A stretch of DNA of 64,000 nucleotides from Ophioceras dolichostomum. Taxonomy: Eukaryota; Ascomycota; Sordariomycetes; Magnaporthales; Ophioceraceae. The notes beneath the pieces were generated by a model, which worked only from the letters and a program-made list of their open reading frames with translations, was not told the origin of the DNA and did no database searches. The position numbers were made by a program, and so were the translations under genes. Each line of letters begins with the position of its first letter. The first letter of the stretch is position 1. Below, in pieces: positions 36,153 to 47,909 of this stretch. The stretch covers positions 3,648 to 67,647 of the forward strand of contig PYST01000024.1 of NCBI GenBank assembly GCA_003049485.1, read 5' to 3'.

Positions 36153-37089
36153 ATGGGGCAACAACCATCATCACCTGTGCCAGGGACGAAGTTCCGAGTG
36201 ATCGGGGCCGGGATGTAAGGCTCCCTTCCACCCCTGCGACTGCCTCGAGGGCACTCACTTCCTCGCCTCGGAGAAAAGTAAAAAAAGGGAAAAAAAAGAA
36301 AAAAGAGAAATCTCATCTTCTAACCACCCCTCTCCTACCACCAGGTCCCGAACCGGCACCAAATCCCTCAACGAAGCGCTCTCTATCCTCCTCCCCGGCC
36401 CCGTCCACGACTCCGGCATCCAATGCTTCGGCGGCTCCCGCGAGCAGCAGCTCGCCTGGCTCGAGATAATGGAGCTCACGCCCCACGCGCACACGATCGC
36501 CCACAAGAAGCGCATCGAGTACCTGCTGGCCTCTATCATGGACGGCTACTCGTCGACGATGGACACACCTGCCAACATGATGGCCGCCGAGCTTCTGTCG
36601 GTGTTCCCCGACGCGGTCGTAATCTGCACCACACGCGACCCCATCCCCTGGGCCGTCAGCATGTACAAGATGGCCGAGATGTCGACGGCGTTCTACGCTC
36701 CCTTTTTCACCTACTGGCTGCCCGGGGTTTCCAGGTTCACGAGGTGGAACCGGCTGCACGAGAAGCTGATCGCGTATAGGCTGGGGTATGAGGATTTTCG
36801 GGTGGAGAGCATCAGGGACCACGAGGATAATCTGAGGAGGGTGATACCCAAGGAGAAGCTGTTTTTCTACAGGGTCAGCGACGGGTGGGGACCGCTTTGT
36901 GAGATTCTGGGGGTGCCGGTGCCCGACAGGCCGTTCCCGCATAATAATAATGTGAATGAGGCGAGGGCGATATTTAGGGAGATCATCATCTCGGGGAGTA
37001 TAGCGTGGTTGCTGGTTTTGAGCCTTGCCGGCGCGGCGACGTGGGCGACGTGGAGGTTTGGGGTGAAGCCGTTGTGGATGGGCTCATGA
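36153..37089 (+). CDS. Sulfotransferase-like P-loop protein with C-terminal membrane helix
   Basis: Model join(36153..36214, 36345..37089), 268 aa; the intron splits the Met codon of the P-loop (GAGM|SRTGTKSLNEAL). The N-terminal FRVIGAGMSRTGTKSLNEAL (about 14-33) matches the 5'-phosphosulfate-binding loop of the fungal sulfotransferase family often called Sulfotransfer_4. ICTTRDPIPWAVSMYKM (about 114-130) is the position of the 3'-phosphate-binding Arg/Ser strand and helix. Such proteins are predicted to move sulfate from PAPS to an unknown acceptor; few fungal members have been tested. The C-terminus has one strong hydrophobic helix, IIISGSIAWLLVLSLAGAA, followed by a short basic tail, suggesting a tail anchor in an internal membrane. 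The start follows from the exon joining in phase to the P-loop. Confidence 0.87.
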
Positions 37090-37665
37090 TGAACACACAG
37101 AGAGAGAAAGAGAGAAAGAGGCGAGTTTTTTTTCGGGTATAGAAAGAGAAAGAGAAAGAGACAGGTGTCAGTATTCCTTTCCTTCCTTTGTAGAGCATTG
37201 GTTTATTAGTCTCAACGTCTCTAAGCTGCCATTCGTTTCTACGTGATATTCCGAGTTGGCGGGCATGGAACAGGAGGTATTCTAGACTGTTTGTTGTTGG
37301 TCTGCCCCGACAGTCATCTTAGAAAGAAACACAGGAGCAAGAGTGCCCGATAAAACTGTCTTTGGTGCGTACTGATGACGCTAGCGATGTGTCCCAGACA
37401 AAGAGACTTTCTCGGCGTAGCCGGAGCGGTGTAAACAAGCACTTTTCTAGGTCAGATTTCCGGTCAAAATTTTAGGTTGAAGGAGAAGGTTTGGCTGCCC
37501 GCTGCTCTATCTCCACCTCGTTCTCACCAGATCGAGATCCATCCGCCCACCAGACTCCACAACCTTTTCTCAACGTCCGTCACACAGGAAGGCCATCTCC
37601 CTCCTTATACTTCTCTCCCTTCCGTTGACCGACTCCATACACCAGCTTTCCGGGTGCTTGTTACA
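37090..37665. other. Intergenic, convergent spacer
   Basis: A 576-bp spacer between the sulfotransferase-like gene and the LysM gene, which face each other. It begins with GA-rich repeats (37099-37161). No gene is supported. Confidence 0.6.
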
Positions 37666-38994
37666 CTACACTCCCACGCAGACGTAGTAGCCGAGGTAGA
37701 GCTAGAAGACTTTGTTAAACCTGATGTGATCTTTCCCCCTTTATCGCAAGAGGGTGGGGGAGTGGACTTACGGATTGGCAGGTATTCTGCTTCCATAGCA
37801 TGTTCGACGTGGTTAGCTTTCCTGCCTGCAGCATCTACTATTGTGCACCTAGCCTCGTTTTACTTACCCCGACAGAAGGATTCCATTTGTAGCTTGACAA
37901 TTTCTCTTTGTTAGCCGACGAGAGTTTCTAGGTAACTGCAACGGGGCGGAGACAGCACGATCAGGGGCTGGTGGTGAGTGGAGCTTACAAGTCGTCCAGT
38001 GTAATGCTGTACATGTAGGCAATGAGGAGGCAGAAGTCACCCGAGACGACGTGATGCCATTTCTTGCCTGGTAAAGCCAAGCGGTTAGTGCCAAGCGAAA
38101 CTTTTCCCGTCGAATTTTGTGGATTTTGAGGTAGAGATGATCGAGTGGCCGTTTTGAGTGACGATCTGTCCGACTCTCACCGCATGGCACGGCCACCCCG
38201 TGGACAGGGACTGCGACATGACGAGACTGGGGTAACTCACAAGAAGGCGTGACACCGGGTTGTGTAGGCGATGGGATGACCGGCGTGGTTGTAGGCGGGA
38301 TCGAAGTGGTGGTCGTGGTAGTCGAGATGGGAGTAGCCACACCGATACAGACCCAGTAGTCTAAGAAGAGCAGTTGGCAGGCTAGAGAATTGGAAATGCA
38401 AACAGTTAGATCTCGTCCTAATTAGGAGGCTGAGAGAAAGGGGCAGGTAAAGAAAGAGTCCGCTCACTGTTCCCAACGGCGGGGTTCCATGTATAGCTGT
38501 TTGAGACTGGTCAACGTGCCGTCGCTTGGGGCCGGGACAGTTCCTCCGGAAGTGGAAAATCTGAGTAAATACGCACAACTGCTGCAGAGTGAAGTTCCCG
38601 TAAGTAGACACCAGGCCGCCGCAGGTGTCGCCAGACTTGACGAGATGCCAGCTGTTGCCTGTGCGGAAATGGACGTCAGTCAGGAGGCTCCTTCTTGGTT
38701 CTACTGTGCGTCTGCGAGCAATCATCGACAGAGATTTGGAACAATGCGTCATGGCTCACAGTCGGCAGCGATGCCGGCCTGTATCGGCGACGGCTTGGCC
38801 GGCCCCATCGGCGGAGGAGTGGGCGTGACCCTGGGAGGCGCTACCCTGGAGAGGGAGGAAGGGTAAGGCGGATAGGACGAGGCTTGCTGGCGCGGAGCCT
38901 TGTGGGCGGCAGCGCCGCGGAAGGACCCGAGAAGAGCCGCAACCGCAAGGAGGAAAGCGCACATTTTCGGCATGGTGTTTTGTTGCATGGACAT
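37666..38994 (-). CDS. Secreted protein with two LysM domains (LysM effector-like)
   Basis: Model join(38994..38760, 38658..38577, 38496..38468, 38381..38241, 38067..37989, 37892..37868, 37786..37772, 37701..37666), 213 aa; all phases agree. The signal peptide (MCAFLLAVAALLGSFRGAAA) is followed by a Pro-rich linker. LysM1 reads CNSWHLVKSGDTCGGLV...FYTWNPAVGNTC...DYWVCIGV, then a Thr/Pro linker. LysM2 reads CKKWHHVVSGDFCLLI...FYKWNPSVGNTCQSLYLGYYVCVGV and ends the protein. Both domains keep the GDxC core, the WNP(A/S)VG loop and paired Cys. LysM binds chitin oligomers; secreted fungal proteins with only LysM domains (Ecp6, Slp1) hide chitin from plant immunity or coat hyphae. The seventh exon is only 15 nt (NTCQS); it is required to restore the Cys and the consensus length. 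The start could instead be the Met at 38973. A few acceptors (for example CAAG before exon 6) are non-ideal. Confidence 0.85.
37772..37786 (-). other. 15-nt micro-exon of the LysM gene
   Basis: AATACCTGCCAATCC is preceded by GCAG and followed by GTAAGT, the best donor in the gene. It is in phase 0 on both sides and encodes NTCQS, supplying the Cys expected between WNPSVG and LYLGYYVCVGV. Confidence 0.75.
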
Positions 38995-41900
38995 AGCGAA
39001 GATTGGAATGGAAGGAAGCCTTTATTGTTCGAGAGGGAGGTGGAATCTTGCCGATGATGTCCTTAACTTGAGCGTGAACAAGGCCAGCAAATTCATCCCG
39101 GTTTCGCAACCCCCTTTATATCTTGGAAGCCCGCCAGAATCGCTCGCCGCTCTTTCTATACCTTCCCTCCTATATGCCCTGTTCGTGTTTCTCGTGTTCG
39201 CATCCTCTTCGTAGTACATCGTTCCTGCGATGCCCTTACCTACAGGCCGACTCTCGTGAGACTGCAGCTTGTCGTAGCGTTCATCATTTAACAGAAGGCT
39301 GGGCTGTTGGCCTGAATGCCATACGACATGGCCGAGTCGACTCATGACAATTTCGGGTGAAAGTGAGGCTATATTGAAGCCTAAGCAGCCAATGCGAGAG
39401 ACCGCAAGGTATGGTGGTTGTATGTGTGTTGTCAACCCCGCGACAGAAATCCGCGTTCGGTTAAATATCCAACCAGCTCGCAGCTCGCTGCAGTCATGTT
39501 GGGTTAAAGTACCTGCAGCTCGTGATGCCTTGTGTACCGCGAATCTGGCGGGTAAGACCTGCAACCTTCCCATTTCAGTTGGGACGAAGAGCGTGAATGG
39601 CTTACACGGCTTACATATATTTAATCCCTTGCAGTGTCACCTAACAACGCGGCACGCCCTCTTTCATCCTAACCCAAGGTTAGAGGTAGTCGTCAGTCTG
39701 GTAGGGAACAGGAACATGGGGGATAAATGTCCAGGCACAAACCGGGCGTCATGAACAGCTCAGCACTGTGGCTATGCTCTCATGTGGGGAAGCTCTCGGG
39801 ACAGGACGAAAGTGAAGCTTAATCTACGCCGCAGAGCTGCAGTTCTGCCTACCAGCTTCGGCTCGTCGGACAGAGCTCACAAAATTTGCCCAGCAAACTG
39901 CGTCTGTGATGTGAACTCCGCCATGTTCGCCAGTGGATCGTTCTGTGCACAATCCTGCTAGTCTCTTAATGTCGTTCGCGGCTTCAACCCTGTCTCATGT
40001 TTTTGCGCTGGCGCCGAGTTGCGACGACAGTCTCCAGTGTGACTGCTGAAGATCCAGACCGGAACCTTGCGCTCTGTCAGGAGGCATAATTCGATCGTGG
40101 GACAGTGATTCTCCGAGAGTACCTACCGAGGCCTTAAGCACCTTGCGCTGATCATTGGAGCTGAAATGCGGATCAACGGTGGTGAACAGGCAGCGCGAGC
40201 AGCGAGCGAGACCGCTTCTGACACGCGAAGACCAGGCCAACGCCAACTAGAGCCCGCTTCTTTTTCTCTACAGGCAGCGGAAGATACCGGGGGGGCCAAT
40301 GGCTGAGGAGCGGCTGTCTTCTGAGGTGCGATGTCCGCTCGAGGTAGCGTGCACCGTCGCTTTCTCCCCACGCTTGACCGTCGTAACCCTCCTAGTTTCC
40401 CAGAAAAGCTCGCCACGCCCACTTTACCTAGACGACTTGTTGCAGACATCATAAGTACGGCGGTGACCTCAGCCGGCGCGAACACGTCGTGGGGTCCGGT
40501 CATCGAATGTGCAAGTGGCTAGGCAAGCGGTGGAAGCTCCGAGGGCGGCAGCATCGTCGCGCGGGAGGCCTCCGGCCATGTATAGATCGTTATGACCTCG
40601 ACGGCGTATTGCAGATGACTTACATCTCTTAGCTCTCGGGGATTATTGTGTTGACGATTTCGCGTTCTTAAAGGAGGCTCCGTGCAAGAATATCGTGGGT
40701 GCGAGTCCATCTTATTGATGGGCGAGGGGGAGGGTGAGGGGGAAACTGGGCGTCTCCGGAGGGTTCGACTCGGTCGGCATGGATAGAAGCGGGAGAAGGC
40801 CTCTACCAAAACGAAGCAGGCAATGCATTGGTCAGATCTGGATATGCCTTCTTGTTGATGGTGCGGCCGTCCGCACGGGAAGTCCCATTCTGCCGAGTCG
40901 TCAGCTGTAATGGCAGCTCCTCGGGTCGAATGCGCGATGTGATATGAGAGGGATGTGGCAGATACCCGTGGATGCTTTGAAGAGGATATATGTGTCAGGA
41001 ATTTTTCGTCTTGTTCTACCATCAAGCCCGCACTGGGATAGTCGGGGTGAGAAGGCTGTGGTGCTCCAGGCTGATAGCTGCAAAGTGTAAGGGACAGCAT
41101 ATGGAACGAAGTGGTTAATTCCACTACAAATGTGATGAGTTCAAGAAGAAGATACAATTTCTAAAAGAATGGTAACGTACCTACTTTGTTTTTGTCCAAA
41201 GAGTTTGGCAAAATTCTTGCAGAATTGAGGGTAGTGGCCGAGCTTCGAGCGCGGTGTGGAAGTTAAGGGGACTACTGGCTCAACCGTTATTTTCTTTTGC
41301 AACAGGCAGCACATCACATAATTTCTGGGCGAGTGCGAAGGTAGTACCTATGCATTTGTGGGCAGAAAATTTTTCTTCCAGGGATAGAATGCAGGAGAAG
41401 CTATGTGCTGTTGGCGGAAAATGGGTTGGGTGGGTGGCACGTCTGAGAAAGCCCTCGGTTGCGGTTGCCAGTCCCCGGAAACATTGCAATACTGCCATGC
41501 CAATCCAATCAAAACGTCTTCACTGCCGTGAAATTCACCCTAAGAAAGCTTTGGACTAACCGGACGGCGTGTAGGTACCTAAGGTACCTAGTCTGCCAGA
41601 TGGGAAGCTGCTGGGTGCGCTCTTTGTAGGCGCTGTGTAGGCGCAACAATGGAAGGCGCAGGTCAGACGCCGGCCTCTCCCCCTCCATCAGCTCTGCTGC
41701 GTCTCGCGTTGCCATGCTCTCTCGCTTCCCCCTTCTCAAAACAAAAACCCATTCTTGTAATACCGAACCAACAAATTTTCTCTCCGTGAGTCTCGATCCC
41801 TTTCCAACCCGTTTCCTGTCTGAAATAAGCATGAGTTCACAAACTCAAGTCCTGCTGTAAGAAATCTCGCATATTCTTCTCGTCAACGTACGCGTCCAAA

Positions 41901-42015
41901 CATTGGATCCTCTCCCAGTCCGTGTAAGTAGAACAATGGTGCCTGACACCCACAGGCCGAACGTCAACGAAGGGGCCAGTCAGCCTTTCTCGACAAGGCG
42001 CCCCGAAAAGTCAGG
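38995..42015. other. Intergenic, no gene supported
   Basis: About 3 kb. Several open frames exist (for example 39022-39573 minus, 40123-40503 minus, 40519-41157 minus), but none shows a domain, a signal peptide or a splice chain that I can defend. A GGTACC-centred doublet of the dispersed word lies at 41571-41590. Parts near 39.2-39.7 kb have unusually mixed codon content. Confidence 0.5.
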
Positions 42016-43434
42016 CTAACCCATGAGCATGACCTGGAACAACGTTGCCAACAGCGTAGCGAACGCGAGGACGGACATCCAGTACATCGGAGGCCTGAAA
42101 AAGACCGCGACGGCGGCATAAACGACCACGAGGACGAGGAAGACCGAGGCGGTGGCGATGACGCCGAGCGCCCTGAAGGGAATAATCGCGAGCGGGACCA
42201 TGATGAGCAGCGCGAGCGACGTGCTCGTGAGGAGCTGGGTGGTGCGCGTGAACGGCCTTATGGAGTACACCTGGAGGGTTGTGCCATCGCCGCTCTCGAC
42301 GACGGCTTTCCTTGGTCTGAGGCAGCACTGCACATCACCACCAACCGAAGCGACATGACCGGAAAAGAGGTGAGTGTTACCGCGAGGCTTCGACGAGAGA
42401 GAGGGGGAGAGAGACAAGTGACGGTGGTGATGATGATGACCGCGACGAAAATGAAGGAGATGACGACACACTTACAAGCAGCTTGCGGCCGATACTATAG
42501 TCTACCAAGCCCCCGACGAGCTTTTCGACCGCGGTCTGCTTCGACTCGAGCGCGCGGTACTCCTCGCAATCCTCGTTCAGGAGTCTTTTCGGCACCTTAT
42601 GGCCCTGACTCCGTAACACGCCCGCCAGCTGCCGCAGCGCCCGCCCGTTTGGTTGCTGAAAGCTGGCCACCGTGTTGCTCTTGATCAAGAAGTCGTCTGT
42701 GATGATGCCGTTCGGCAGCTCCCTCAATGAACGGATTAGCACATCGAACACATAGGCAAGACGTGGAATATTTTCGACGGAGGCCGTTTGGACCGACACA
42801 TACAGTGCGTCGACAGCTCACCGAGCAGAGCTTTAACGGCAATGTCGAGTCTCCGCGCGGCATCTCGGCGCAATGCCCGGCCGGTCCGCGACAAAGCGTC
42901 GCTACCGTCGCTGCCACCGGCGGCGGCGACGCGCTGCTCGATCTCGCGGAGGTCTCGGAGAAGCTTCGTCACGCGGCGGTACTGACGTCTGGCCCGTCTG
43001 GCAGTGGTCGCCAGCGTCAGGCTTGCGCCCTTCGGGATAACGTCGTAGAAGTTCAGGGCGAAGTCTCGGGCCTGGATCTCGTGGATCTCCGAAGCGATCG
43101 CGCTTTGCTCGTCTGCTTGGACGCGATTGACTTGTGTTAGTATGGCTTTCTTTCATTTCTCCTCTCTTCTTCCTCACTTGTCCCTCCCCCATCCTTCCTC
43201 ATGGACCACCAACTTGGGTGCCCCATTGCAGTAACCTCGACACGTTCTTAAAGGGGATCCGATTCATCTAGCCATGTTTGCGACGTTCATTTCGCCCAGT
43301 GCGGCGAGTGATGCACAAACGAGGCATGACCCACCGTTGAGTGTCCCTGACGTGACATTCCCTGAGCTAGTCGGAGACGGCAAGGCTCCCCTCTCGGCTG
43401 CATCAAGGTCGGCGAGTTCGAGGCCGTTCGACAT
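42016..43434 (-). CDS. DUF6594-like membrane protein (5' end unresolved)
   Basis: Three exons are phase-consistent: 43130..42822, 42696..42476 and 42327..42016 (stop), 280 codons plus two bases. They encode a helical cytosolic part (ALNFYDVIPKGASLTL, then RDLREIEQRV and LLDDFLIKSNTVASFQQ) and three closely spaced hydrophobic helices at the end: LLTSTSLALLIMVPLAII, LGVIATASVFLVLVVVYAAV and WMSVLAFATLLATLFQVML. A charged coil region plus a terminal triple helix is the layout of fungal DUF6594 proteins, whose function is unknown. A likely first exon begins at ATG 43434 (MSNGLELADLDAAERG), but I could not fix the intron(s) between 43434 and 43131. The N-terminal motif of the family was not found, so this is either a divergent member or a truncated copy. 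Confidence 0.55.
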
Positions 43435-44300
43435 GGTGTAGGTAGGAGCGGGCCGTCAAAAAGACTTCACAGAAGCGCGACAGGTGATCAGAGAGCAAAA
43501 CAAGACAGTGATTAATGCTGAGAGTCGTCCAGCCTTGAACAGAACAGAAGCGAGGCTCCCCCGAGCCGGCGATGGCCCACCACATATACCTGGCGTCTCC
43601 AACAAGGCTCGCTGGCGTGGCGGTCCATTCCCCCTTCACTCACCCAACTCGAAAATTCCTCCTCTCCGACTGCGGTCCGACCACGCTCGCTGGCACCATC
43701 CCCTTCGGCCTCATTTACAGGCCGCATGTCCTGCCTCGCAAGGCAACGATGACGACGGACGAACGAACGGCGGACGAGCATCGTGACTAGTGCCCGAAGA
43801 AACGTGAGCGAAAGCGGGCTGGAGCTGCATAAGTCTTCACCGGCCGCACCACCGCCTGCACACCGATGACGGACGAGCGATAGCGACGACCGCACGACCA
43901 ACAAACACCTGCATGCAGCAAGGCGCCTGACCTGGGTAACCTGCCTAGGGCTTTGCCTCGACGCGACTACAAATGAGAGCTTGCCATCAGGCCTCGACGA
44001 GGCTCGAGAGGCCGCAAATTGCCGACTGATTGCGTCGGCCACACTCTTAGGGCGGCAGACATGCGGCATACGTGCAGCAGCTCTGCCCCCAGCCAACTCA
44101 CCTAATGGTGCACGCGTCTGCGATCCGATAGGCGACGACCGTCGCTGATGGTGGGCTGCGACGTCGGGTCGCCCCCTCCAGCAAACAGTGCGAAAAGAGA
44201 CGATCATCCCCTCGGCGGCGTCAATTGGGCTGTGCCCTTTGTGCGACTACAAAGAGAAGCTTGGCAGTGCCCGGGCAGCAGCTTGGGCTCTGCGGCACCG

Positions 44301-44338
44301 CTGCTGCTACTGCTGCTGCTGCTACTACTGCTGCTGCT
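44301..44338. repeat. CTG/CTA triplet tract
   Basis: A run of CTGCTGCTACTGCTG-type triplets with interspersed CTA. Outside any supported coding region. Confidence 0.85.
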
Positions 44339-45189
44339 TGCCGCCGTTCCGATAGCATTGCGCGAACAACGGGACCGGAGGGCGGATGGTGAAGGAGGGG
44401 AGAGGGGCAGCCACCAGTCCCTTTCAGGTCGCAATCAATGTCTCGAGCCGAGAACCGGAATGACGGGAAGCTAAGGTACCTTACCGCCTGAGGTATAGTT
44501 TGTCATGTCGGCAGCGCATAATTCCCGGTAGCCAGTGAGATCGGTCCCTCAGGAGAACTAGCACGTGAGCGAAATTCAGGGGCAACAACAACAACATGAA
44601 CGAACGAGCCCAGCGGAGTGACACTAGCTTAGAGAACAGCATAAACAATCGAAAAGGGGAGAATAGAAGACAGCAAGTGGTAAAGAGGTGGAAAGGTGTT
44701 CTGTTCATTTTCTTCGTCTGTTTACAAAGTGCAGAGGCGATCGCAAGAGCAATCTCCTCGCCATTGTGGTGCAACTAGCGAGCGTGTAAGATGGAAGAAA
44801 AAGGAGGTGTCCCCATCGCCAAGCTCGGCGACGGCCTTCTGGCATCCTGTCTAGGTAGTGTTGTCGATGAGACTTGGACAGACGAAGCCCTCCTTTTGAT
44901 GAAGTTCCGACTTCATTTTCTCCTCTGGAGAAGCACTTGAGCGAAGGTGCGAGGCCGTAGAGGCGTGGTGGGTGGAGGACCCGAGATCGGTGTGGAAGCA
45001 AACCTGATACGTTGCTGTTAGTCCGGTTGCATCATAAGTTTCACTGCTGTTGGCGTGGTCGAAGATTCGATGTTTTCTTGGTAATCGCTACTCACGCGAT
45101 ACGATAGATGACTCCCCATTCTAGAAAACTTGATGTATTTCTGCGCGTTGGGCGGTTTGGATGCCATGGTACTCTCCAAGCCTCAGCTC

Positions 45190-45419
45190 GGGAGAGCGGT
45201 GACGCTGGCGTCCTCCTTCTGCGTGTTCGAGCCAGCAGGTGGGGGAAGAGGAGGAGGCTAAGGAGGCGGTTGGGGATCAGGCTGAGGAGCGGGTTAAGCG
45301 GCCGGTTTAGGAGGTGGTTGAGGGGCCGGTTGAGGAGCGGGTTGAGGAGCTGGTTGGGGAGGTGGTTGGGTACGCTTCGGAGGGGGGATAGGAATGTATC
45401 TCCTCCTCCACCCCGACAT
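45190..45419 (-). pseudogene. Decayed Gln-Pro repeat frame
   Basis: From ATG 45419 the minus strand reads MSGWRRRYIPIPPPKRTQ, then repeats of the QPAP/QPPP type, then TAA. The same repeat continues in frame (PAPQPDPQPPP), then TAG, then PPPLPPPAGSNTQKEDASVT. Aligning the 12-nt repeat unit, both stops sit where CAA or CAG (Gln) is expected, so each could arise from a single C-to-T change. It may be a broken small Pro-rich gene; a spliced gene that skips the stops, or simple repeat DNA, remain possible. Confidence 0.3.
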
Positions 45420-47909
45420 GGTGAAGCGGTGACGATTGATAATCTCGGGGATGGGATAATGTCTTGAATAACGCGCGGTAGCGAAAGACCTCAGGGAGCA
45501 AGCGAATGAGACAAGTGCCGCGACGGAAACCTCTAGTGAGAAAGGAACGGAAGAAAAGCCCCCTATTTATGGAGATCTATTTCGATGGGTCCTAGGAGCG
45601 TAACTAAGCAGAGCGGTTCAAAGTGATGCCTACGTGTTAGCGTCGGCAGACTGCATAGGTAACATACAGCAAATATTTCCCAATTGGGATAATCCACTTG
45701 GGCGTCCAGGGGTCAGTCGAGGACATCTCATTCCGGCGTTCGGAAAGGAGGCCTCGAGCCACATTACGTTGGCCTTTGCACAACAGAACCAGATTCAATG
45801 CTCAAGGAAGTACGTCTTGGAGAGAATCGGCCTCTGCCGTGCAATGAAGAGGGGCTAAGATCCACCGCTCACCTGGCCCAGCGTCGACGTTTGCCGTCGG
45901 TGACACTGTCCTGCAAACTTAGCACCGGGGCGGCGTAAACAAAGGCACGGCATGACTAACAAAGTCGACAAACGATGGATGCTGGAGAACACTCTACGGC
46001 ATATTCTACAAGAGGAGTCATAGGCGATCCATAGAAGCTGGGCGATTAGGATCCCCTGCAGGATGCAGCTTCCCCTTCCACTTCTTCAAGTTTCCGTCGT
46101 TATCCAGCCTCGTCAAAAGGCAAGTGGCGACCACACATGCAGGTGGTGCTTGTTTATAAGCGCGCATGACGCGTGCCAGCTTTTCACCCCGTACGTGTGC
46201 ACCTGCATTGAATGGCTCACAGCTCGCAATCGGACGCGTCGCGCCAGGGGCTTGCCCGACACGATGCCAGAAAGCGCCCGGACAGTGCGTAAGCGGCCTT
46301 TCTGAGCCTTGAGACCAGTGGTTGTGCTAGGAGAGTGAGTGAGCGCCTCTGGAGGGTGGGAGGAATGGACCGTGGGACTCGGGCAGTTCTAGCAAGACAT
46401 GCCCTCGCCGTCTCGCTAGTTCACGAGAGCAGCGCCCAATCGGAGGGACGCCTATTTGTGCACCACTCTACAAACAGGAGGTTGATGGGAGCAACTGTAC
46501 GACATGTCAGCATGTTTGTCTCAGTTCCAGCCGATATCACAATGAGCGGGAGTCCGGATAGGTCTTTGATATGTACCAACACGAGTGTAAATACGACTTC
46601 TGGGCTGTGAGGACCATTCTTCCGGGGGGTCGAGCGTGCTTCTCAAGCCAATGCCTGAGGAGATGATGCTTCTGACTGTTTCTAGCTGCTCCGGTTGGTG
46701 CCCCTTGCAATGATCCTTGTCTGAATAGAAGCCCAAAAGGGACGCTGACGGAGGAACGTGCTTCCTGTGAGCCTTTTCTCCTCTATTCCGTACAGAATAT
46801 ACAGAGCAGCTATCTGTGCTCCGATTTGATGAGAGTATGTGGACAAAGTCGAAGCAAAACAGGGGGGTCCTTTGCATCCACGGAATTTAGCGTGGAATGT
46901 AACCATCACAACCGCATAATATTTCCTGTCTACTCCCAAAAGAGCAAGGGGCCATGCCAGATGATTGACCCACCACTTCCCGAGTGGACATGAGTCCGAA
47001 ACCCTGGCCGGGTAGGATCCTGGTGGTGCGTGCGAACAACTCGCCGCCGCAGAATGTCCAAGACGGTGCAGTGATGGATAGGCGAGGAGAAACATGCTGT
47101 CGGAAGTACCACCGCAGAAACTAACAGCTAAAAAAGGGAAAGTAAAAGTGGAAGGAACGAATTTTCAAGTACATACCTCATGGTCCTGATTAGAGGTTGA
47201 TGTCTCATGATTCTGCACCACGACGTGGAAGTGGGACGCTGTTGCTTTTTGTCGACGGAAATTCGGCCGGTCGCTTCGATATCTGGAATAGGAGACGGGA
47301 CTTTTGTGACTCATCCGTCAGCCCTCGTTCGTCCTTTGACACCAATCTCTCCAAATCTAACCAAGGTCCAACCTACATAGGTAGGTAGCCATGGCTCTAC
47401 AATACAACCCCTTGAATATTGTGCATTGAGGAGTTCGAAGTTGCCCCGGAAAGCTCCCCACGGTGCTGTGCAACATCGATTCCCATTGGCCTTCAACCCC
47501 TTTGTTGAAGGCCTACAACTCTTCAATATACAATATTGCAGGGGGCGTATTGTAGGAGGTAGTACTGTTCCTTCGTGAGGTTCAATGCTGAGAAATTTCA
47601 GCTGTTGTCAGTGACTGACAGGTGAACATATACGAGGTGGGGGAGGGGGGGTTTACTTGGCATCAAGGTGTGCTGAGTTGTCAATGCCTGCAGTGCACGG
47701 TCCAATCAGTGATTCTGCGATCTTAATTGACCCCTGCCATGCTACCTAGGTGCCGCTCAAGGAAAGCGGTGACGCGAACAGTCGGCGCCGAGCCACAGGT
47801 GTGGCGCGCTTCACCATCACAACAAAAGGCTCAGCAAGCAAACGACGGAGTCGTCCCGCGCTCCCGCCTTCCGCTCCTCCTTTCGATAGAACGGGTGCTA
47901 TTCTTTGTG

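Larger units (their letters stand above)
43435..47909. other. Intergenic, no intact gene supported
   Basis: About 4.5 kb. It contains a CTG/CTA triplet tract (44301-44338), a decayed-looking QP-repeat frame (45190-45419, minus), a TAAGGTACCTTA palindrome (44472-44483) and an ACCTACATAGGTAGGTAG copy of the dispersed word near 47381. The 231-codon minus frame 43512-44207 lacks domain features. Nothing else is identifiable. Confidence 0.5.

Noticed and set aside
40519..41157. 212-codon minus-strand frame
   Set aside because: Contains scattered Cys that suggested a zinc finger, but the spacing fits neither Zn2Cys6 nor C2H2.
43512..44207. 231-codon minus-strand frame
   Set aside because: Arg/Ser/Ala-rich with no domain; does not start at an ATG and has no splice context.
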